DNA from: Bacillota bacterium
GTDB lineage: Bacteria > Bacillota > Clostridia > Lachnospirales > Lachnospiraceae
Length of the DNA stretch: 28,057 nt
NCBI GenBank assembly: GCA_023387635.1
Contig: JAEWHU010000087.1
Location: forward strand, 1-28,057
Direction of reading: 5' to 3'
In this document: piece after piece, positions 1 to 5,490 of the stretch
Numbering within the stretch: position 1 is the first letter of the stretch
How the letters are laid out: each line of letters opens with the position of its first letter
The notes under the pieces: generated by a model
What the model saw: the letters and a program-made list of their open reading frames with translations, nothing else
What the model was told of the DNA's origin: nothing
Database searches by the model: none
Position numbers and translations under genes: made by a program

Positions 1-381
1 CGTTGTATTGAGAATGAAATTTTAATGTATTTAAGAAGAAATAATAAAACTAAATTAGAAGTTTCTATTGATGAACCATTAAATGTGGACTGGGATGGAA
101 ATGAGCTACTTTTATCTGATATTTTAGGAACGGAAGAAGATGTTATCTATAAGAATATTGAAGAAGAAGTAGATAGAAAATTATTAGGTAAAGCTTTATC
201 TAAATTATCAGATAGAGAGCGAATTATTGTTCAACTTAGGTTCGGTCTTAATACAGAAGATGGTAATGAAAGAACCCAGAAAGAAGTGGCAGATTTATTA
301 GGAATTTCTCAGTCATATATCTCTAGGCTTGAAAAAAAGATTATTAAAAGGCTCAAGAAAGAGATGTTAAGATTAGAATAG
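1..381 (+). CDS. sigE: RNA polymerase sporulation sigma factor SigE, 5'-truncated by the window edge
   Basis: The reading frame is open from base 1 and codes for the C-terminal ~126 residues of a sigma-70 family factor. The first visible residues (RCIENEILMYLRRNNK) and the following DEPLNVDWDGNELLLSDILGTEED stretch (seen at bases 76-141) are highly typical of SigE, the early mother-cell sporulation sigma factor. The tail carries sigma region 4, with LSDRERIIVQLRFGL followed by the helix-turn-helix QKEVADLLGISQSYISRLEKK that reads the -35 element. The true start and the pro-sequence removed by SpoIIGA lie upstream, outside the window. An ATG at base 25 is internal, not a start. The gene ends 146 bases before sigG, the same adjacency as in Bacillus and clostridia. 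Family assignment is near certain. Confidence 0.95.
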   Translation, partial: RCIENEILMYLRRNNKTKLEVSIDEPLNVDWDGNELLLSDILGTEEDVIYKNIEEEVDRKLLGKALSKLSDRERIIVQLRFGLNTEDGNERTQKEVADLLGISQSYISRLEKKIIKRLKKEMLRLE

Positions 382-527
382 CATGAGTTGAATAATATTT
401 ATAAGAATACTATCGCAATATAAATTGGTAATAAAAAAGGAAATTATTACATCATGAATTTTAGTATAAAGAGCATCAAATAAGTGAATCATTAAGTTAT
501 GTTAATTAATGATTTGGGAGGTATATT

Positions 528-1307
528 ATGGCTCTTTATAAGGTTGAAATATGTGGTGTAAATACTTCAAAATTACCATTATTAAATAGTAATGAAAAAG
601 AAGAATTATTTAAACGTATATTAGTGGGGGACAAAGAGGCAAGAGAGTTGTATATTAAAGGGAATCTAAGATTGGTATTAAGTATTATACAACGTTTTTC
701 CAATAGTAATGAAAATGTTGATGACTTATTTCAAATTGGTTGTATCGGGCTAATGAAAGCGATTGATAATTTTGATATAACTCAGAATGTTAAATTTTCC
801 ACCTATGCAGTACCTATGATCATAGGTGAAATAAGAAGATATCTTAGAGATAATAATAGCATTAGGGTTAGTAGATCTTTAAGAGATACGGCTTATAAAG
901 CCATATATGCTAAGGAAGCTTTATTAAAGAAAAATGACAAAGAGCCAACTGTATGTGAAATTGCAAGCGAAATTGGTATGGCGAAAGAAGATATTGTTTA
1001 TGCTCTCGATGCAATTCAAAGTCCTGTATCATTATATGAACCAGTTTACTCAGAAGGTGGAGACACCTTATATATTATGGATCAAGTTAGTGATAAGAAA
1101 AATAAGGAGGAGAATTGGGTAGAAGAAATATCGCTTAGAGAAGCATTATCCAAACTTTCAGATAGAGAACGAAATATTATTGAATTAAGATTTTATGAAG
1201 GAAAGACACAAATGGAAGTTGCAAAGGAAATAGCAATCTCACAAGCGCAAGTATCCAGGCTTGAAAAGTCTGCACTTAAAAGTATGAAAAACTATTTAAG
1301 TCTTTAA
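528..1307 (+). CDS. sigG: RNA polymerase sporulation sigma factor SigG (late forespore)
   Basis: This 259-residue sigma factor is full length for SigG, which directs late forespore transcription (small acid-soluble proteins, germination genes). The N-terminus KVEICGVNTSKLPLL is a SigG hallmark. Region 2 spans about residues 45-110 (NLRLVLSIIQRF, DDLFQIGCIGLMKAIDNFD, KFSTYAVPMIIGEIRRYLRD). Region 4 spans about 205-256 (LSDRERNIIELRF, then the HTH QMEVAKEIAISQAQVSRLEKS). A strong ribosome binding site (GGGAGG, 516-521) sits 6 bases before the ATG. The residue aligned with Asn45 of B. subtilis SigG, which sets sensitivity to the anti-sigma factor CsfB/Gin, is Lys44 here. A 62-residue plus-strand open frame inside this gene is only an overlapping shadow. 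The gene closes with its own terminator. Confidence 0.97.
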   Translation: MALYKVEICGVNTSKLPLLNSNEKEELFKRILVGDKEARELYIKGNLRLVLSIIQRFSNSNENVDDLFQIGCIGLMKAIDNFDITQNVKFSTYAVPMIIGEIRRYLRDNNSIRVSRSLRDTAYKAIYAKEALLKKNDKEPTVCEIASEIGMAKEDIVYALDAIQSPVSLYEPVYSEGGDTLYIMDQVSDKKNKEENWVEEISLREALSKLSDRERNIIELRFYEGKTQMEVAKEIAISQAQVSRLEKSALKSMKNYLSL

Positions 1308-1336
1308 ATATTAAAAATATAAAATAAAGAAATAAT

Positions 1337-1381
1337 AAAAGATTTGATGGTTCTTTTGTAAAGGAGTTCAAATCTTTTTTT
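1337..1381 (+). terminator. Rho-independent terminator after sigG
   Basis: Arms AAAAGATTTGA (1337-1347) and TCAAATCTTTT pair around a ~20-base loop, and the 3' arm runs into a T-tract (to 1381). It lies 30 bases past the sigG stop. The same stem sequence is used by the codY terminator at 11378-11420. Confidence 0.85.
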
Positions 1382-1493
1382 ATGCTCACTTTTAGCCAAT
1401 TCTTAATGGTTGATTTTAACATTTGACCATGTTAACATATAAGATAAAACAGTATTTGTTAAAATTTGTTTAAAATATGCTTAGGAGGATTGT

Positions 1494-2321
1494 ATGAAGA
1501 AAAAAAGTTTTTTATCTACATTACTAATTTGTGTTGGTATTATCATATTTTCCTATCCACTCATCGCAAAAGGGTATACATATTATAATCAGAAGATATT
1601 AATGGAAGAATATGAAAAAATCATGTTTGAATATATGAATCAACAAGGGAGAACTGAAGTTATAGAAGATGTAGTAACTGAGGATGAATCACCAGAGAAT
1701 GAAGTATTGCTAGATGATGATGTATTGCTAGATGATGTTGTTAATAATTATGATGATGATGTGTTTGAGAATGAAATGTATGAGAATACTGAAACTACAA
1801 ATGATGAAACATCTAATAATAATGAAGCTATAGCAGATGTTAATACTATAATAAAATCATTGGAGGAATCATCAAAAGCCTCTCAATCTAATTCTGAAAA
1901 ATCAAGTGAAGTGAATGATTACTTAAGAAAACAAGAAATCATCGGATTAATTGATATTAGTAAGATTAATGTTAAAATGATAGTAGTAGAAGGTACAGAA
2001 TGGGATAATATCCGTGTTACAATTGGTCATATGAAGCAAACAAAAAAGTTTGGGCAAATTGGTAATTGTGCATTGGCTGGTCATAGAGGTGGCACTTATG
2101 GTACTTTTTTCAAACATATTGATGAATTAGAAGTAGGAGATGAAATTGTATTAACCGACTTAAAAGGTATAACATATAAATACTATGTTTATGATAAATT
2201 TGTTACAGAGCCTACGGATATGGATGTAATTAAAGATGTGAAAGATGAAAAAACACTTACTTTAATTTCTTGTGAAAACAATGGTACAGAAAGATTAATT
2301 GTTCATGCAAAAATGGATTAG
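1494..2321 (+). CDS. Membrane-anchored sortase (cysteine transpeptidase, class D-like)
   Basis: This 275-residue protein is a sortase, which cleaves LPXTG-type sorting signals and attaches the protein to cell-wall peptidoglycan outside the membrane. One N-terminal membrane segment (about residues 6-26) orients the enzyme outward. Residues ~55-145 are an acidic, Asn/Ser-rich linker with no fold I recognise, including a tandem VLLDDD/VLLDDV repeat. The catalytic domain is ~148-275, with His197 in LAGHRG, Cys260 in TLISC and Arg267 in TERLIV giving the His-Cys-Arg triad. The RBS AGGAGG stands just before the ATG. The next gene downstream encodes a protein with an LPQTG sorting signal, so it is the obvious candidate substrate. 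The subclass (D versus another small class) is my judgement from motif spacing. The long acidic linker is unusual. Confidence 0.92.
   Translation: MKKKSFLSTLLICVGIIIFSYPLIAKGYTYYNQKILMEEYEKIMFEYMNQQGRTEVIEDVVTEDESPENEVLLDDDVLLDDVVNNYDDDVFENEMYENTETTNDETSNNNEAIADVNTIIKSLEESSKASQSNSEKSSEVNDYLRKQEIIGLIDISKINVKMIVVEGTEWDNIRVTIGHMKQTKKFGQIGNCALAGHRGGTYGTFFKHIDELEVGDEIVLTDLKGITYKYYVYDKFVTEPTDMDVIKDVKDEKTLTLISCENNGTERLIVHAKMD
1704..1739 (+). repeat. 2 x 18-nt in-frame tandem repeat in the sortase linker
   Basis: Two adjacent 18-base units (1704-1721 and 1722-1739) share GTATTGCTAGATGATG and encode VLLDDD then VLLDDV. This indicates recent in-frame duplication within the acidic stalk of the sortase. 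Confidence 0.85.
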
Positions 2322-2326
2322 ATAAA

Positions 2327-2384
2327 ATGCACAAAACAGCATGGCATAATTATGCATTCTACGTCTATACAAGTGTGCATAATT
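2327..2384. repeat. Overlapping, competing inverted repeats in the sortase/LPQTG-gene gap
   Basis: AATTATGCA (2348-2356) pairs with TGCATAATT (2376-2384). ATGCACA (2327-2333) pairs with TGTGCAT (2374-2380), using the same right-hand arm, so the two structures exclude each other. GCATAATTATGC (2344-2355) is also a perfect palindrome. No T-tract follows, so this does not look like a plain terminator. The arms flank and enter a candidate promoter (2366-2394), which fits an operator or a leader switch; the function is inferred only. Confidence 0.55.
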
Positions 2385-2394
2385 GGGATATAAT
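2366..2394 (+). promoter_or_regulatory. Candidate vegetative promoter for the LPQTG-protein gene
   Basis: TATACA (2366-2371), a 17-base spacer and a perfect TATAAT (2389-2394) match the sigma-A consensus (4/6 and 6/6). Transcription would start near base 2401, about 40 bases before the chosen ATG at 2441. One arm of the inverted repeat lies inside the spacer. Confidence 0.55.
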
Positions 2395-2440
2395 GGAATA
2401 GCAGTATTGAACTAAACTATATATTATGGGAGGTCAAGTG

Positions 2441-3034
2441 ATGAGGTTAAGTAAAAAAGTTTTATCTAGTGTTATGGTTTTATTTTTATTATTTATGTTT
2501 ATTGCCATACCTGTAAGAGCTGCAGTAGAATTGCCACATGTATTTTCATCGGATGCTGCAAATGATTATGGAGAGAGCACAGCGTTACTTCTAAAACTGC
2601 AAGATGAAGGTGTAGACTCAGCTACAGCGGCAAAAATTACAACAGTCGATGTTACATACGCAGTTGAAACAGATTACTTTCAACCACAATTTATAGCTAA
2701 TAGTGATGGCAAATGGAACCAGTTTCCAGATGAACAACGCTTAGATGGCACTTTTACTTATGATATCACTGGTCAATTTAAAGAAGAAAATACATATAAC
2801 GAAATTTGGATTAAGACAGGATTTAAAAATGCAGGAGCGGCATCCATTACAAGTATTGTATTTAAAGATGCTTCTGGTAATGTAGTTGTTGAATTTCCTG
2901 GAGAAGCAGGTATCGAGGCTGGTGGTGAATTGCCACAAACAGGAACCGCACCCATTGGATTATATTTTGCTTCTGGTTTTGCATGTATAGTAATAGGTGT
3001 TCTTGTTAAAAGGAAAAGATTAGCCAATGATTAA
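2441..3034 (+). CDS. Small secreted cell-wall-anchored protein with LPQTG sorting signal
   Basis: The product (197 residues from the chosen start) has an N-terminal signal peptide (basic MRLSKK, a hydrophobic core, probable cleavage after VRAA near residue 28). It ends in a complete sorting signal: LPQTG at residues 164-168, a hydrophobic segment, then the basic tail KRKRLAND. The mature part is ~135 residues. It is rich in alternating polar/hydrophobic strand-like segments, lacks cysteine, and looks like a small beta-sandwich. I do not recognise its family; a carbohydrate- or surface-binding module is possible but unproven. I chose ATG 2441 because GGGAGG (2428-2433) is spaced correctly for it, whereas the ATG at 2426 overlaps that RBS. 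It lies 119 bases after the sortase gene, with its own promoter and terminator. Confidence 0.88.
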   Translation: MRLSKKVLSSVMVLFLLFMFIAIPVRAAVELPHVFSSDAANDYGESTALLLKLQDEGVDSATAAKITTVDVTYAVETDYFQPQFIANSDGKWNQFPDEQRLDGTFTYDITGQFKEENTYNEIWIKTGFKNAGAASITSIVFKDASGNVVVEFPGEAGIEAGGELPQTGTAPIGLYFASGFACIVIGVLVKRKRLAND

Positions 3035-3042
3035 TTCTATTA

Positions 3043-3080
3043 GGTGTGTCTACGTTTTAGTAGACACATCTTTTTGTTTT
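3043..3080 (+). terminator. Rho-independent terminator after the LPQTG gene
   Basis: GGTGTGTCTAC (3043-3053) pairs with GTAGACACATC (3060-3070) around a 6-base loop, followed by a T-rich tract. It starts 8 bases past the stop codon. Confidence 0.92.
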
Positions 3081-3095
3081 AAATATTTCAAACAG

Positions 3096-3104
3096 TGATA
3101 TAAT
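3096..3104 (+). promoter_or_regulatory. Extended -10 promoter for the metallo-beta-lactamase lipoprotein gene
   Basis: TGATATAAT forms a perfect extended -10 (TG-N-TATAAT) with no good -35. Initiation would fall near 3110-3112. That puts the in-frame ATG at 3110 at the transcript's very 5' end and supports the downstream start at 3152. Confidence 0.55.
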
Positions 3105-3151
3105 ACTCAATGACGGAATATAATGACAGAGTAAGATGGAGTGTAGATGCA

Positions 3152-4294
3152 ATGAATATAAAAATCAAGTTTTTACTATTATTATTTCAAATTATCATAT
3201 TAATTACTGGGTGTAGTAAGAATGTAGATAATCAAGTTTCTTATCAAAAAGGGACGAATCAGTGGAATACAAGTTCATCGGTTGAAGGTAAAGACCTAGA
3301 AGATATACTTAAAATACATTTTATTGATGTGGGTCAGGCAGATAGTATATTAATTCAGATAGATGAATCGGCCCTCTTGATTGACGCAGGAAATAATGGA
3401 GACGGTGAACTAGTATCTGATTATTTAAAAGATGTTGGTGTTAAGAAATTAAATTACATAATAGGAACCCATCCTCACGAAGATCATATTGGAGGATTGG
3501 ATGAAGTAATAGAGAATTTTCATATAGAAAAGGTTCTTTTACCAGAGTATACATTAACTACCAAAACATTTTTAGATGTACTAGATGCCATTGAAAACAA
3601 GGGACTTAAAATAACAAGACCTAAAGTGTCTGATGTTTATATGTTAGGTGATGCATCATTTACAATTATAGCGCCTGTAAAAAGCGATTATGGTGAGAAT
3701 GCGAATAATTATTCCATAGGTATTAAATTAGTTTATGGAGAAACTTCCTTTGTGACAATAGGAGATGCGGAAATAGAAGTGGAAAGGGACATAATAGCAT
3801 CAGGGATAGATTTAAGGGCAGATTTATTTAAGGTAAGTCATCATGGGTCTCATACTAGTAATAGTGAAGAATTGTTAAGTGCAATTGACCCAACGTTTGC
3901 AGTTATTAGTGTTAGTGAAGGCAATTCGTATGGACATCCAAACAGTAATGTGGTAACTAGTCTTATGGAAGATGATGTGCAAGTATATCGAACAGATAAA
4001 AGTGGTACAATTATTGCAACAAGTGATGGGGTTAACTTATCGTTCCAAAGTGAATTGAGAGATAAAGATGAATCGAAAGATAAAGATGAATCGAAAGATA
4101 AAGAGGAATCGAATGATAAAGAAGGAATGAATGATAAAGCGGAGTCGAATATTGAAAAAACAGTATACAGAACAAAGACAGGTAGTAAATATCATATTGA
4201 AGGTTGTAGATTCATAAAGAATAGTAAAATTAAAATAATGCTAAGTGAAGCAAAAAAAGATGGTCTTTTGCCGTGCAATGAGTGTAATCCATAA
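3152..4294 (+). CDS. Lipoprotein metallo-beta-lactamase-fold hydrolase, ComEC C-terminal type, with Cys/His-rich tail
   Basis: The product (380 residues) begins with a lipoprotein signal peptide: basic MNIKIK, a hydrophobic run and lipobox ITGC, with Cys21 the lipidated residue. Residues ~50-300 form the metallo-beta-lactamase domain seen at the C-terminus of ComEC: HFIDVGQADSILI, HPHEDH at 107-112 (metal-binding HxHxDH), GDAE at 204-207, and SHHGS at 229-233. These hydrolases degrade DNA or phosphodiester substrates in some family members; the substrate here is unknown. A five-unit charged repeat (304-333) links to a small tail (~337-380) with YHxxxC and PCxxC, probably a zinc site. The RBS GGAG (3138-3141) and the promoter position favour this start over the upstream ATG at 3110. 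It would sit outside the membrane. There is no transmembrane ComEC channel, so this is not ComEC itself. Confidence 0.85.
   Translation: MNIKIKFLLLLFQIIILITGCSKNVDNQVSYQKGTNQWNTSSSVEGKDLEDILKIHFIDVGQADSILIQIDESALLIDAGNNGDGELVSDYLKDVGVKKLNYIIGTHPHEDHIGGLDEVIENFHIEKVLLPEYTLTTKTFLDVLDAIENKGLKITRPKVSDVYMLGDASFTIIAPVKSDYGENANNYSIGIKLVYGETSFVTIGDAEIEVERDIIASGIDLRADLFKVSHHGSHTSNSEELLSAIDPTFAVISVSEGNSYGHPNSNVVTSLMEDDVQVYRTDKSGTIIATSDGVNLSFQSELRDKDESKDKDESKDKEESNDKEGMNDKAESNIEKTVYRTKTGSKYHIEGCRFIKNSKIKIMLSEAKKDGLLPCNECNP
4061..4150 (+). repeat. 5 x 18-nt tandem repeat encoding DKDESK-like units
   Basis: Five consecutive 18-base units encode DKDESK, DKDESK, DKEESN, DKEGMN and DKAESN. The first two are almost identical in DNA and the later ones diverge, a sign of stepwise in-frame expansion. 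They form a highly charged linker between the hydrolase domain and the Cys/His tail. Confidence 0.9.
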
Positions 4295-4356
4295 GATAGA
4301 CTCATAATTGTGAATACTTTTGTTAGATACATTATTACTTTATGTAAAAAGGTTAA

Positions 4357-4395
4357 AAAATAAGGCTACTGTATAATAAACAGTGCCTTATTTTA
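4357..4395. terminator. Bidirectional terminator between convergent genes
   Basis: ATAAGGC plus ACTGT pair with ACAGT plus GCCTTAT, with one bulged T and a short AT loop. A-rich sequence lies on the left and T-rich sequence on the right, so it can terminate both the lipoprotein gene (plus) and the ylmC-type gene (minus). Confidence 0.8.
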
Positions 4396-4449
4396 CTTTT
4401 GCAACATTAAAGTTAGTATGAGTTGTAACATACTATATAAGTATATATA

Positions 4450-4713
4450 TTAGACAAAAGGTGTTTTTACTAAACATTTTTCTAAATCAACATCTACTAA
4501 TATGACATCAGTTCCTATTTGTTTAATATCACAAAATGGTATTACATATTCATGATCTCTTCCGAGTATTCCCCAAATCTTACAAGGCCCTGGTATTATA
4601 ATTTTAATAATTATACCAGTACAAACATCAAATTCTATATCACATATAAAACCCAGGCGTTCCCCATCCCTGCAATTGATTACTTCTTTTTGTTTTAATT
4701 CACTCATTCTCAT
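4450..4713 (-). CDS. ylmC: YlmC/YmxH family PRC-barrel sporulation protein
   Basis: This 87-residue protein matches the YlmC/YmxH family, small PRC-barrel proteins found across spore formers and usually placed near sigE/sigG or nrdR. The N-terminus MRMSELKQKEVINCRDGERLG-F (residues 1-22) and the following DIEFD...G-I-KIIIPGP segment are the family signature. The biochemical role is unknown. I chose the ATG at 4713-4711 (minus strand) because the family starts at MR(L/M)SEL. An in-frame TTG at 4725 stands only 1 base from the RBS AGGAAGG, while the ATG is 13 bases from it. The gene is divergent from nrdR, the only minus-strand gene in the window, and shares a bidirectional terminator with the upstream lipoprotein gene. 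Confidence 0.9.
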   Translation of the reverse strand: MRMSELKQKEVINCRDGERLGFICDIEFDVCTGIIIKIIIPGPCKIWGILGRDHEYVIPFCDIKQIGTDVILVDVDLEKCLVKTPFV

Positions 4714-4829
4714 ATTAGGTACCAAACCTTCCTATTAGTATGGACAAGGTTATATGGATAATTGCCTAACCCAATACTTGCATTTACAATAATATATGAA
4801 ACAATATTACTATATATGAAGAAAAGACC

Positions 4830-4858
4830 TTGACCTAATCCCGTTTGTTCAATATAAT
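4830..4858 (+). promoter_or_regulatory. Strong sigma-A promoter for nrdR
   Basis: TTGACC (4830-4835), a 17-base spacer and TATAAT (4853-4858) give near-consensus elements. Initiation would fall near 4865, leaving a ~30-base leader with RBS AGGAGGG at 4882-4888. Confidence 0.8.
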
Positions 4859-4894
4859 CTTATATAGAATATCACGGATATAGGAGGGTTAGAA

Positions 4895-5347
4895 ATGAAG
4901 TGCCCATTTTGTGGACAAGAGGATACCAGAGTTATAGATTCAAGACCTGCTGAGGAGAATAATTCAATTCGTAGAAGAAGACAATGTGATGAATGTAAGA
5001 AAAGATTTACTACATATGAAAAAATAGAAACCATACCTATGGTAGTTATTAAAAAAGATTTTAATAGGGAGCCATACGATCGCTCTAAAATTGAAGCAGG
5101 TGTTTTCCGCTCTTGCCATAAAAGACCGATTTCGGTGGAACAGATTAATAAGTTAGTTGATGAAGTTGAAAGTATTATCTTTAATATGGAAGAAAAAGAA
5201 GTGCCAAGTAGTATTATTGGTGAAATTCTAATGGATAAATTAAAGGATTTAGATCCGGTAGCTTATGTTAGGTTTGCTTCTGTTTATAGAGAATTTAAAG
5301 ATGTAAATACCTTTATGGATGAGTTGAAGAAAATATTAGATAATTAA
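4895..5347 (+). CDS. nrdR: Transcriptional repressor NrdR
   Basis: This 150-residue protein is full length for NrdR, the ATP/dATP-sensing repressor of ribonucleotide reductase operons. It has an N-terminal zinc ribbon with Cys3, Cys6, Cys31 and Cys34 (CPFC...CDEC) and the conserved basic SIRRRRQCDECKKRFTTYE segment that contacts DNA. An ATP-cone domain follows from ~49 to 139 (VVIKKDFNREPYDRSKIEAG, then DPVAYVRFASVYREFKD). The ATG follows AGGAGGG with 6 bases of spacing. It has its own promoter and terminator, so it is probably a single-gene unit. No ribonucleotide reductase gene is in the window, so its targets lie elsewhere. Confidence 0.97.
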   Translation: MKCPFCGQEDTRVIDSRPAEENNSIRRRRQCDECKKRFTTYEKIETIPMVVIKKDFNREPYDRSKIEAGVFRSCHKRPISVEQINKLVDEVESIIFNMEEKEVPSSIIGEILMDKLKDLDPVAYVRFASVYREFKDVNTFMDELKKILDN

Positions 5348-5356
5348 TAGGTTAGA

Positions 5357-5387
5357 ATCCCATAGTAGATTACTGTGGGATTTTTTT
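5357..5387 (+). terminator. Rho-independent terminator after nrdR
   Basis: AATCCCA (5357-5363) pairs with TGGGATT, an inner AGTA/TACT pairing extends the stem, and a run of seven Ts follows. It begins about 10 bases after the stop codon. Confidence 0.92.
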
Positions 5388-5411
5388 ATTTCATATACCC
5401 ATATATATTTC

Positions 5412-5440
5412 TTGTGATATTTGTAATTATTTGGTATACT
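5412..5440 (+). promoter_or_regulatory. Promoter for the yifB-dprA-topA unit
   Basis: TTGTGA (5412-5417), a 17-base spacer and TATACT (5435-5440) preceded by TG-G form an extended -10 promoter. Initiation near 5447 rules out the in-frame TTG at 5431 and supports the start at 5491. Confidence 0.6.
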
Positions 5441-5490
5441 CTAATGAGGATAAATGTTTCTTTCACAAGGAGAGAGGTGAAAGGATAACA

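Noticed and set aside
464..494. Possible SigF/SigG-type promoter before sigG (GTATA, 16 bases, TGAATCATTA).
   Set aside because: The -35 fits, but the -10 matches neither the SigF nor the SigG consensus well; in AT-rich DNA this is near chance level.
3110..3151. ATG at 3110 as start of the metallo-beta-lactamase gene.
   Set aside because: It has no RBS and coincides with the expected transcription start; the lipoprotein signal begins at the ATG at 3152.
4790..4829. AT-rich near-palindromes upstream of nrdR resembling NrdR boxes.
   Set aside because: They lack the flanking ACAC/GTGT bases of a NrdR box and no properly spaced pair is present.
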